NCBI GenBank assembly: GCA_002067585.1
Contig: MVQO01000199.1
Coordinates: 1 to 64,000 of the forward strand
Direction: 5' to 3'
From: Syntrophorhabdus sp. PtaB.Bin027
GTDB lineage: Bacteria; Desulfobacterota; Syntrophorhabdia; Syntrophorhabdales; Syntrophorhabdaceae
DNA: 64,000 nucleotides
The notes under the pieces were generated by a model that saw only the letters and a program-made list of their open reading frames with translations, did not search any database and was not told where the DNA came from. Shown here piece by piece: positions 46,434 through 54,970 of the stretch (the stretch's first letter is position 1; every line of letters begins with the position of its first letter). Position numbers and translations under genes: made by a program.

Positions 46434-47624
46434 ATGAAAAAGTATAGTCAATTTTTAAAAGTGTATTTCTTATTCATCGCAATTATCGCGTTCCCATTAT
46501 TCTTGAATTTTCTTTTTATAACAAATGCTCACGAACATACACCGTACAAAAAAATAGTAAAAATCCAGCGGGGAAAAAATGCAATATACGGAACTGCACT
46601 CAATCAGATTACTTTTGCGTACAAAATTGAGCTTGTGCGGAGTGTAAAACCAACCCTTATTGCCCTTGGATCTTCACGTGTTTTGGAATTGCGAGAAGAG
46701 TTCTTTGAAGTACCTTTTGTCAATTGCGGTGGAGCAATGAACAACCTCGAAGAAGGAAGGCTTTTCCTGACTGAATTGTTCCGTTACCATAGACCGGAAA
46801 TTATAATACTAGGCCTTGATTTCTGGTGGTTCAGCGATCAGTTTACCCATCGGAAAACCTTTGACTACCATAGAAACACAGGCACTGATCTAACCTTTGG
46901 TAAATTAATAAAACCATACGAATTTTTAATATCGTCAAAAATAGAACTAAGGGATTATATAAGCATTCTCTTGTTCAAGAATGATAGAAATCATATAACA
47001 AACTTTAATAACCTAGGCCTAATAGCAATCAAGAGATCGGACGGATTCAGGAAGGATGGCTCCTACCTGTATGCAAACGCTATCACTGGATTTGCTCCAA
47101 AAGGACAGAGGATTACCGGCTTTAATGACAGGCTTGACTCAAAAAGGCGTTTTGAGTTCGGAGCAGACATTTCACAAAATAGAATAGCGATACTGAATGA
47201 AATATTAAAACTGTGTATGAATTATAATGTAAAACCAATTTTGATCATTCCGCCTGTTACGACCTTTGTGTATCAGCGCATACTATCACGACCTGAAAAA
47301 TACGGTTACGTTTTCAAGTTTCAAGAATATGTCAAATCCTTACCTTTTGAGAATTACGATTATCACGACATAAGAAAGGCCGCATCCTGTAACTGTGAAT
47401 GTATTGACGGTTTTCACATTGGGGATGTGGCTTATCAGAAGATTCTTTTGGATATTCTCAAGCAAAACCATGACTCGGTAATTGCTGCTTTCGTTAATAA
47501 TAACCTTCTAGAACGAACAGTACGTCAGAATGAAGGGAAGGTTATGACCATTTTTCCGAATGATGAGGGTAAATTTAACTACGAGGAGACAGACTTTCTG
47601 GAGCTTGGTTGCAGAAAAAACTGA
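46434..47624 (+). CDS. SGNH/AlgJ-like periplasmic O-acyltransferase partner (module 1)
   Basis: A 396-residue protein with one N-terminal membrane anchor (FLFIAIIAFPLFLNFLFI) and a periplasmic domain. SGNH-like features are IALGSSRVLELREEFF (Ser near residue 80) and the C-terminal DGFHIGDVAY (Asp-x-x-His). It probably takes the acyl group delivered by the MBOAT and transfers it to the glycan, as AlgJ/AlgX, PatB or DltD-type partners do. Only these motifs are recognisable; overall similarity is low. It is convergent with the GT39 gene. Confidence 0.6.
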   Translation: MKKYSQFLKVYFLFIAIIAFPLFLNFLFITNAHEHTPYKKIVKIQRGKNAIYGTALNQITFAYKIELVRSVKPTLIALGSSRVLELREEFFEVPFVNCGGAMNNLEEGRLFLTELFRYHRPEIIILGLDFWWFSDQFTHRKTFDYHRNTGTDLTFGKLIKPYEFLISSKIELRDYISILLFKNDRNHITNFNNLGLIAIKRSDGFRKDGSYLYANAITGFAPKGQRITGFNDRLDSKRRFEFGADISQNRIAILNEILKLCMNYNVKPILIIPPVTTFVYQRILSRPEKYGYVFKFQEYVKSLPFENYDYHDIRKAASCNCECIDGFHIGDVAYQKILLDILKQNHDSVIAAFVNNNLLERTVRQNEGKVMTIFPNDEGKFNYEETDFLELGCRKN

Positions 47625-47638
47625 TAAACCAAAGCGCA

Positions 47639-49207
47639 TTACCTCTCTTGAAAACTGAACACAAAAATCTTCTGGTTCCTCTTTTGCTTTACATATATAA
47701 GATCAAAGTTATTTTCCTTTAAACGATTGACAAAGTTTGTGTTGTCGGCCATAACATCCATATCGATAATAAGGTATTTTGCCTGTTTATCGGTTGCTTT
47801 TTCTAAAAGATTGTCATAACTGTAATCCTGAACATTGATCCAATCCATGTCTCCATAAAATGCTTCATGGGGTAGCCTGCTGATTACAGGGCCTTTTTGA
47901 AGATTGTTCTTCATCCAGATACCAACCTCTTTTCGAATTACTCTGTGTTTCCGCGAATTCATTCTCTCAACAACCCCTTGTGTGAACAAAATAATCATTA
48001 TAAAAATGAGGAAAATAGTACCCACATGATTACGCATGAATGCAATGGTGGTTTTATTTCTAACAAAATCAGAAATCCTTATAAGCCCGTAGGCTGCCCA
48101 TGGCAAGGCTATGACTATGAGATGAGAAGTATGTCTTTTTGTTATCCAAAAAAATGGTAGAACCATTGCAAAGAAGAAGAAAAAATAACTGAGTATGTAG
48201 AGGTCTATCCTCCAGAGGGTTCTATCGTGTCTTCTTCTTACCAATCCTATGAGGGCAAGCAGAAAGAGGACTGGGTTCAATGCTTGTTGATATTTAAATA
48301 GAGCCAGAACAAATCCGGCCAATAATTTCTTTGAGATTGATACCGGTTCCCTCACAATTGATTTGATGCTAATTTTTCTCTTATTCGTGGGAATCTCCGG
48401 TCCAGATTCTGTCTCCTTGTCTTGTTGAATTATCGTATTTGTGTTCTTCTCCAACATCTCGATTGAAATTGAAGCCTTTCTGGAAATCTCCCACCTGCCG
48501 AATTCCTTCCGCAAAGCAACCAGGTATGGAGACGAAAATATGATGAAGAAAATGATTGCCGTAACAGCAAGGGTCAGTCTTTTCAATAGATTCCGTTTCT
48601 CACCAGGTGGATTGATCAAAAGTATCCAAAGAAAAAAAATGAACATGAATCCTATGGCCTCAGGACGTGTTAAATATGAAATTGTTGTACTCAAACTGAA
48701 TAAAACTACTGTTATTAATTTTCCTTTCTCAAAAGCCATCCATCCCAGATAGACTGATAGGGCAATAAAGAAATAATAAACAGAATCACTCAGCACAGAA
48801 CCGGAATAGAAATAGAGGGTTGGCTGAACGACCGACAGAAGTGAAGCAATTTTTCCAGTTCTTTCATCAAAAACCTTTCTTGCAAAGAAGTATATTGGAA
48901 CCACTACTGCAGCTCCGAAAATCCACGAAACCAAAACCCCAGCAAGTTCATAATTACCTACTAATTTGTTCAAAACCATAATGCAGAACGAATAAACCGG
49001 AGGAGCGACACCTCCAGTCCAATCTCCTTGCAACATGGATTTTGCAGCGCGAATATATTCATAACTATCGTTGTGTATTATTCCTGCTATAAAAAGAACA
49101 GGTAGCCTAATGATAATAGTGAAACTCAACAAAACAACGATCCATGGCAAAGGAAAGATATTTAAGACTTTTTGTTGAGAGTCCATATAGTTAGTTTCAT
49201 GAACCAT
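47639..49207 (-). CDS. GT39/ArnT-like membrane glycosyltransferase
   Basis: A 522-residue protein with about 10-12 membrane helices. The first periplasmic loop has IIHNDSYEYIRAAKSMLQGD, the acidic motif of GT-C enzymes of the PMT/ArnT family. The next helices contain LSDSVYYFFIALSVYLG. These enzymes transfer a sugar from a polyprenyl phosphate donor on the outer face of the inner membrane; the GT2 protein of this locus is a plausible donor maker. The C-terminal 90 residues are soluble. The start at 49207 is uncertain (ATG 49186 is an alternative); neither has a ribosome binding site. Confidence 0.8.
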   Translation of the reverse strand: MVHETNYMDSQQKVLNIFPLPWIVVLLSFTIIIRLPVLFIAGIIHNDSYEYIRAAKSMLQGDWTGGVAPPVYSFCIMVLNKLVGNYELAGVLVSWIFGAAVVVPIYFFARKVFDERTGKIASLLSVVQPTLYFYSGSVLSDSVYYFFIALSVYLGWMAFEKGKLITVVLFSLSTTISYLTRPEAIGFMFIFFLWILLINPPGEKRNLLKRLTLAVTAIIFFIIFSSPYLVALRKEFGRWEISRKASISIEMLEKNTNTIIQQDKETESGPEIPTNKRKISIKSIVREPVSISKKLLAGFVLALFKYQQALNPVLFLLALIGLVRRRHDRTLWRIDLYILSYFFFFFAMVLPFFWITKRHTSHLIVIALPWAAYGLIRISDFVRNKTTIAFMRNHVGTIFLIFIMIILFTQGVVERMNSRKHRVIRKEVGIWMKNNLQKGPVISRLPHEAFYGDMDWINVQDYSYDNLLEKATDKQAKYLIIDMDVMADNTNFVNRLKENNFDLIYVKQKRNQKIFVFSFQER

Positions 49208-49270
49208 GCGTTAATATAGCCACAGGTATCTTTCTAAAACAACATTTTTCCTGAATCCTTTCTGACAGAA

Positions 49271-49290
49271 TAGCTTAGGGAGATAAGCTA
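49271..49290. repeat. Inverted repeat at the left edge of the IS relic zone
   Basis: TAGCTTA (49271-49277) and TAAGCTA (49284-49290) form a perfect 7-base stem around GGGAGA. It lies just upstream of the glycosyltransferase gene and left of several transposase fragments. It may be an old element end or a hairpin; no T-run follows. Confidence 0.35.
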
Positions 49291-49559
49291 ACCCACCTCA
49301 TGCAGCTTGACTCAATTTTTCATAAAATCGGGTAGTATTTTTCCTGAAATCTGACGTTTTCCAACCACTGTTTTTTAAAACCTGGGTAGTGGAGACCAGC
49401 CCGTGCTGATTTTCTGAGGGTACCTGGCGCTAAACTCAGTGATGACCGGATCTACAGTACCCTTGACACTCTCCTGCCCCATAGAGATTAATTGTATGTA
49501 CAGTTCCAGAAACGCTATAACAAACTCTTCGAGCTACCTTTGTCTCCTCTTTTATAACA

Positions 49560-49800
49560 TTGACCCCACGTATTTTGAGGAGGATATGTATGGCAACTCC
49601 CGTGTATAAAAAAATACTGCCGCGACAGTCATCCTGATTCTCCCCAGTATGTATCGGTCTGGTGACAGCAAAGGAAGGGCTGCCCGTACCATTTAGATAT
49701 TTGACGGCAGTCATGCAAAGACGAAGAAGTTCGTTCCCGCGCTCATCTTTGAGAAACTCTGGAAGGAACGGGTAGTTGACAGGGTGGCCTCCAATATCAA
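49560..49800 (+). pseudogene. Transposase N-terminal relic, IS1634-like
   Basis: Across frames the plus strand gives SPQYVSVW, then in one frame KKFVPALIFEKLWKERVVDR near 49720-49780. This matches the G-x-A-L-I-F-E-x-L-W-x-E block near the N-terminus of IS1634-type DDE transposases. Stops interrupt it, and the rest of the transposase is absent. The assignment rests on one motif. Confidence 0.3.
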
Positions 49801-49936
49801 CGGGTTGTTGTCCAACACAACTTTTGCACAGGCCATTATAGAAAGTCCAGAGCACCAGCTACCAACCGTAATATTTACCGGTCACACTTTTTCTACGGAT
49901 AGAGAAACGGTAAATCCAATGCTCATTCCAAAGATT

Positions 49937-50484
49937 CTACCTGCAGCTCTGCCACAGAGATGTAATTGGTTTGAGGTAATGCCATGCTTTTATCGGTCTT
50001 GTTGTGTACCAAAGCAATATCTCGATGTTCTGGATTATACAGATAAGATATGCTGAATGACATCTTTCCAGAGACCCCTCCACCCTGCCAGGTCGAAATC
50101 GTTCTGTCCATTCCGTTTGCAGAAGCGTTCCATAAAGCGTTGACGGGTTTTGTATATCTCCAGGCTTTGCTTAGCGCACCGAATCTTGAGTTCACACGCT
50201 GCGCAGTCTTTCTTTTTTGCCATATATGCAATAGTGTGACGGTGGGAATGATAGCCTTTACACACGAGATCATTCCCGGCAGCACATCGGTAGGTATTTA
50301 TTGATTCTTCGCAAACAAAGACCTCTTCCAGATAAATATCGCTTCCGCAAACAGGTATGTTTGTTCCGTATTTTCTCAGAAGAATATAGGGTGATATGTA
50401 CTTATCATGACAGGCTGAGTGGCTCTCAATAGTCCATAACTGGCTGTCGACTACAACTATCCCGGGTTGTACACCGATATTCAC
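49937..50484 (-). pseudogene. DDE transposase C-terminal relic, IS1182-like
   Basis: The minus strand reads GVQPGIVVVDSQLWTIES (DDE strand with Asp), then GYHSHRHTIAYMAKKKDCAA plus C-E-L-K-I-R-C (Cys motif of the family), then FDLAGWRGLWK. A frameshift near 50035 leads to AYLICIIQNIEILL, the expected final helix, before a stop at 49937. The N-terminal half is missing. This is the tail of an IS1182/IS5-superfamily transposase, cut at its start by the IS3-like relic. Confidence 0.6.
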
Positions 50485-50487
50485 CGT

Positions 50488-51084
50488 ATGGGCATCAAGG
50501 CTCTCTACAAGAACCTTCGTCTCTTAAAACCTGAATCCCGGTCACATGATCTATCCTTACCGCTTAAGAGGGCTCGACATTAACGAAGCAAATTCCGTGT
50601 GGTATCCCGATATATAACCTGCATCCCCATGGCAAAAGGTTTCTGCAATCTTGTTTCCTCCATGGATTGGGCAAGGAGGAAGGTATTATCTGGAGGATAT
50701 CCAAACACCCGGGATGATTCCTTCTGCATTGAGACCCTTGAAGAAGCACTGCAAAAATATGGAACACCCGATATCTGCAACACCGACCAGGGAAGCCAGT
50801 TTACATCGGATAGCTTCATGGGGATACTCAAGACCCATGGAATAAAAATCAGCATGGACGGACAGGACCGGTGGAGGGATAACATCATTATCGAGCGTTT
50901 CTGGAAAACTGTGAAATACGAAGAGATCTTCTTGAAAGCATATGCATCAATCAGTCATGCGAAAAAGGAGCTTATGAAGTTTTTTGATCGGTACAACACA
51001 CGGCGGCCCCACTAGGGTCTCAACGACAGGATTCCGGATGATGTGTACTGGCAAACCCTGCCGGAAGTAAAGGATGCGATATAA
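50488..51084 (+). pseudogene. IS3-family transposase OrfB relic
   Basis: From about 50488 the plus strand gives RMGIKALYKNLRLLKPES. After a frameshift near 50540 it gives GHMIYPYRLRGLDINEANSV, and after a two-base insertion near 50608 ITCIPMAKGFCNLVSSMDWA through DICNTDQGSQFTSDSFMGIL and IIERFWKTVKYEEIFLKAYA to DRYNTRRPH. This is the IS3/IS2-group integrase core with Asp and Glu of the DDE triad visible. An in-frame TAG at 51013 stands where Gln is expected; the true end is GLNDRIPDDVYWQTLP with a stop at 51084. OrfA is absent, so the element is dead. Confidence 0.85.
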
Positions 51085-51229
51085 CCATGAGGACGAGCCA
51101 CTGAAAACCTCCTCTAAACTGCCCAAAAGATCTTGACCATCTCTTACACCTATAAATGTCTTGATGTTATTTGCCATTTCCATCATACTATAACTTCGTT
51201 TTTATTTAATTGATTATACAGGTAATTAT

Positions 51230-52795
51230 ATGAATTCGACTAAAAAAGTAATGGTAATTGGCCTTGATGGAATGTCTCTTAGCCTCACTTCTCACCTTAT
51301 TGATTTAGGAATTATGCCGAATCTCAAAGCCCTTTTCAAGCGGGGAACGTACGGAAAACTGAGGTCCGTTATCCCGCCTATAACACCTGCAGCATGGACG
51401 TCATTCCAGACAGGCAAGTATCCAAACAAACACGGGGTCGTAAATTTCTTTGTGGAAAAACCATGGACTTATGAGTATGAGTTCACGAACAGCACCTGCA
51501 TCGTCGGAAAGACACTCTGGAAAATCCTGAGCGATGCAGATAAAAAACCGATTATCGTGAACGTCCCCCTGACTTACCCTCCTGAAGCCATCAATGGAAT
51601 CATTATCCCTGGCTTTGATACACCTGAAACGTCTGATGATTGCATTCATCCCAGGGGCCTCTTAAAAACTATAGAGAATCATATAGGGCGCTACGACTTC
51701 TACCGGATGTGGTGGAATGATGCTGTCTTCAAGCAGAATGGCCTAGCTGGACTCATACGTGAACTGCTTCAAATAACCGACAGCCAGGTTGAAGGAGTCA
51801 AGTTTTTAATGAAGGAATTTGACTGGAATTTCTTCATGTACCATTTTCAGGTTACCGACGCATTGCAACATCACGCTTTTCACCTCATCGACCCATCCAG
51901 ACATGGTCTCGACATGGCCGAAAAAGAACAGCAAAAAATTATTCTGGAGTTTTACGAGAATATCGATCGAAAAATAGGTGAACTCCTTGAAGGGATCGAC
52001 CGGGATACCTGCGTGTGTGTTCTTTCCGACCATGGATTTCTTTCATTGCACAAAGCGTTCTATCTTAACCACTGGCTATACCAACAGGGATATCTTGTGA
52101 AAAACAATCGCTATTTTCTTATCAAACAACTGGATAACCTTGTTCATTTATCAAAAAAATTCAAACTTCCATTTTTGCGCAACATGAAATACCCTCTCCG
52201 GAAAAATCCTATTCGCACCCTCCGGAAAATAGATTATAAACGGACCCAAGCTTATGCGTATTGCTACTTGGTAAATTATGCGTTTCTCTTCCTGAACAAG
52301 AACCTGAAGATCAACGAAGAGGCATTAAAAAAGGATTTGAAGGAAATACAGTACAATGGAGAGCACATTGTTAGGAATGTTTACCGGTGGTATACCGGAG
52401 AGGCATCCAGCGATTTCAATCCTGATTTGGTCGTTGAATGTATTGAGGGATATTCAATAATGCAAAAAATACCGTCAAAAAAACGCCCTTTTGCATTCGA
52501 CCTATCCAACGATAGCAATCATGCAATAAACGGCATGTTTTGCTTAGCAGGCAGCAATATCAAGAAACAGCATACTGCAGTTGCGGAAATAGTCGATGTC
52601 TTCCCCACCATTCTTCACCTGTTGGATATCCCTATTCCTGACGATATTGATGGAACTATTATAACTGATGCTTTTGAGTCATATGAAGGGACTAGATATG
52701 TGACCTCTGACATGTCACCAACCTCTTACATAGAAGCAGGCACTGAAGATTTTGAAAAAGTTGCTAATCGTTTGAAGGACCTGGGTTACTTTTGA
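51230..52795 (+). CDS. AlkP-superfamily phosphodiesterase (3 of 3)
   Basis: A 521-residue paralogue of the protein at 42.1-43.7 kb. Metal-site segments are KVMVIGLDGMSLSLTSHLID, PPITPAAWTSFQTGKYPNKHG, FQVTDALQHHAFHLID, CVCVLSDHGFLSLHKAF and SNHAINGMFCLAG. In the nucleophile segment Thr or Ser follows Trp (A-W-T-S-F), as in the other two copies. The end is KVANRLKDLGYF. A weak AGGT ribosome binding site lies 7 bases before the ATG. It precedes the two nucleotidyltransferase-fold genes and may share their transcript. Substrate unknown. Confidence 0.75.
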   Translation: MNSTKKVMVIGLDGMSLSLTSHLIDLGIMPNLKALFKRGTYGKLRSVIPPITPAAWTSFQTGKYPNKHGVVNFFVEKPWTYEYEFTNSTCIVGKTLWKILSDADKKPIIVNVPLTYPPEAINGIIIPGFDTPETSDDCIHPRGLLKTIENHIGRYDFYRMWWNDAVFKQNGLAGLIRELLQITDSQVEGVKFLMKEFDWNFFMYHFQVTDALQHHAFHLIDPSRHGLDMAEKEQQKIILEFYENIDRKIGELLEGIDRDTCVCVLSDHGFLSLHKAFYLNHWLYQQGYLVKNNRYFLIKQLDNLVHLSKKFKLPFLRNMKYPLRKNPIRTLRKIDYKRTQAYAYCYLVNYAFLFLNKNLKINEEALKKDLKEIQYNGEHIVRNVYRWYTGEASSDFNPDLVVECIEGYSIMQKIPSKKRPFAFDLSNDSNHAINGMFCLAGSNIKKQHTAVAEIVDVFPTILHLLDIPIPDDIDGTIITDAFESYEGTRYVTSDMSPTSYIEAGTEDFEKVANRLKDLGYF

Positions 52796-52937
52796 ATGCA
52801 CGTAAAACATTTCGCAAATTTAAGTTGTCGTGAACTTGAGATAAGGTACCTCATATTACGATAGCAGGCATAATCCCAGTGTCAGGGTGGATTATGAAAG
52901 TCTTATAGATCTGGGTTTTAATGAGAAGGGACTATTT

Positions 52938-53960
52938 ATGAATAACGTGTTGGATTTACAACAGCGCTTTAGAAGAAACATATACAAATATGTGAACGGA
53001 GATTTTCTTTCGTGGAAAGATACTTTACTTTCGACCATATCTCCCTCAGTTCCGTTTTACAGACATGCAAAGAGAATCTTCCACCAATACATGAAAAGCT
53101 ATTCGTTTTCGTCTAGAGGGTTATCACCTGACATCGTGACGATAGATGCCTACCAGGGCAAGAACCCTCATGTGCTCCGAATGATGGATTTTATCTGCGA
53201 CTTAAAAGAGGATCTTGTGGGAGCTTATCTCCATGGCAGCTTGGGAACTTACGAAGAAACCCCTTTCAGCGATTTCGACGCGCTCGTAATCTTGAGGAAC
53301 GAAATATTTAAAGATCCTGAAAGGCTTGCACGCACTGCCTATATAATTTATTGTGCCCAATCGATCATGTTCGACTTTGATCCCATACAGCATCATGGAT
53401 GGGTTGTCCTCTCAGAGGCAGACCTGGAGTCTTACCCTCAAGATCGGTTTCCAAAGGAATTGTTTCATTATGCAAAATCCCTCTTCCCTAATCATGGGAG
53501 GTCGTTGAGCATTAGTTGCAAAAACTCAGCACAGAACGTTAGGCAAAGTTTCGACAATTTATGTCAAAGTGCATTAAAGAGGATTGAGCAGAGGGAATCT
53601 ATACGCAATGTATATGAATTAAAAATCCTTTTAAGCCAGTTTATGTTACTGCCAAGTCTCTATGTTGAGATGCGTGATGGAAAAGGTATATACAAGAAGT
53701 TTAGTTTTGAGGCAGCCCGCGTCGATTTTGAAACCAAGGACTGGTCAATCATGGATGATGTGTCCTCGATACGTGCAAATTGGTCTTACCATATCTCACC
53801 CTCCTTTCACCGGTTAATATCAAAGCCGACAAAGCACTCGAGGCTTCTTGCAAAAAAATTTTCTCCTCCCGTACCCAAAGAAATTCAAAGGTTCCTGACA
53901 GACGATTTTTACCAGAGAATGTCGCGTCTCATAACATTAATGGCAAGCAAACCTCGATGA
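52938..53960 (+). CDS. Nucleotidyltransferase-fold protein A of a tandem pair
   Basis: A 340-residue protein. Residues about 99-114 read YLHGSLGTYEETPFSDFDAL, the Pol-beta-type nucleotidyltransferase signature (h-G-S-x10-D-x-D). A later FDFDPIQHHGW could give the third carboxylate. The C-terminal half is helical with a basic tail. I chose ATG 52938, with AAGGGA 8 bases upstream; a GTG at 52887 would add 17 residues. The role in a glycan locus is unclear: it could nucleotidylate a small molecule, lipid or protein. It is not recognisable as a sugar-nucleotide pyrophosphorylase or as MNT/HEPN. It overlaps gene B by 4 bases. Confidence 0.65.
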   Translation: MNNVLDLQQRFRRNIYKYVNGDFLSWKDTLLSTISPSVPFYRHAKRIFHQYMKSYSFSSRGLSPDIVTIDAYQGKNPHVLRMMDFICDLKEDLVGAYLHGSLGTYEETPFSDFDALVILRNEIFKDPERLARTAYIIYCAQSIMFDFDPIQHHGWVVLSEADLESYPQDRFPKELFHYAKSLFPNHGRSLSISCKNSAQNVRQSFDNLCQSALKRIEQRESIRNVYELKILLSQFMLLPSLYVEMRDGKGIYKKFSFEAARVDFETKDWSIMDDVSSIRANWSYHISPSFHRLISKPTKHSRLLAKKFSPPVPKEIQRFLTDDFYQRMSRLITLMASKPR

Positions 53961-54937
53961 CTTTCCGGTTCAAAAACACACCTCAGTTTATTCCTTTAGA
54001 GGTTTACGAAAATGAAATCACTACAATGATTGAAAGGTTGAATGAGCATAAGAACATTGTATCGGTCTATCAAGTGGGAACTGTCCAACATCCTGGCATA
54101 TCTGATATCGACATGTTGGTGGTCCTCAAAGACGATGCAGAGTTTTATCAGAATCCTTTGAAAAATTCATCTGTGACTGGGCGCTATCTATTTGTTCACC
54201 CTCTTCTAGGTGTAACCAAAACTGATTTTATGGAGGCGCAACATTTTAATTTCTTTCGTAATTGGCGTCTTCTTTTGGGTGAACAATTGATTACAGGGGA
54301 AAACAAATTCTCCAGTGACGAGATTGCTTGCTTACAAATCCAGATTGCCCTTGAATATTTGCTTTCCAACTATATACAGTTGACTGTTATGAAATTACAC
54401 AGGATTGTCAATATCCGAGCCCTTCTGTTAAATATGAAAGCAATGCTTTACGACCTTCGACTACTCAACGTTTCATCTGGACCTTTATATGATCTTTTAG
54501 AGAGACTTGTTGCTTGGCGTGATAGGTGGTTTGAAGAGCAACCACATTACAAAGATTTGACCAGATGGATCAACTTATGCTACCTCGAACTTGGTTCATT
54601 CCTTCAAAAACAACTGCAAATGCATCGTTTTTATCTTCCTAAATGGGGCAACCTTCATGTCACAAAAAACGTTGTTCTATCTCCAAATGAGTCTTTTTCA
54701 TGCAAATGTCAGGGAATGCCACTACCTGTTGCATTTGCCTTTCTCGGAAAAAAGTATCTCAAACTTCAACGGAAACTCAATAAGGTTACCATCTTCCTTC
54801 CTATACAAAGGGAAAAAATTCCTTCCATACTTATTCGTAAGTTTAACCTCGAATCAAAGATGGTTCAATTCAATCTTGATAAACCATTTTTGACTCTGAG
54901 GAGTACACTCAATTTTTTGCGAAAAGTACATCGATAG
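53957..54937 (+). CDS. Nucleotidyltransferase-fold protein B of a tandem pair
   Basis: A 326-residue protein whose ATG overlaps the stop of gene A (ATGA). Residues about 40-57 read VGTVQHPGISDIDMLVVLKD, a G-T-x5-G-x-S-D-I-D-x-x-V-V signature of the nucleotidyltransferase fold. The rest is mostly helical, with a long basic C-terminus (FLGKKYLKLQRKLNKVTIFL). The two proteins are only distantly alike, suggesting a heteromer or successive steps. The frame is open back to 53780, but that part lies inside gene A and is not family-like. Function unknown. Confidence 0.6.
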   Translation: MTFRFKNTPQFIPLEVYENEITTMIERLNEHKNIVSVYQVGTVQHPGISDIDMLVVLKDDAEFYQNPLKNSSVTGRYLFVHPLLGVTKTDFMEAQHFNFFRNWRLLLGEQLITGENKFSSDEIACLQIQIALEYLLSNYIQLTVMKLHRIVNIRALLLNMKAMLYDLRLLNVSSGPLYDLLERLVAWRDRWFEEQPHYKDLTRWINLCYLELGSFLQKQLQMHRFYLPKWGNLHVTKNVVLSPNESFSCKCQGMPLPVAFAFLGKKYLKLQRKLNKVTIFLPIQREKIPSILIRKFNLESKMVQFNLDKPFLTLRSTLNFLRKVHR

Positions 54938-54970
54938 AGCCACGAGACAAGTATTAGGCTCAAGCCTCAG

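Noticed and set aside
49436-49855. 139-codon minus-strand open frame in the IS zone
   Set aside because: The plus strand carries the IS1634-like motif here and the minus frame has no family-like pattern, so it is probably a shadow.
49923-50285. 120-codon minus-strand open frame overlapping the IS1182-like relic
   Set aside because: It is a different frame of the same transposase relic; the Cys motif and final helix are found in the other two frames.
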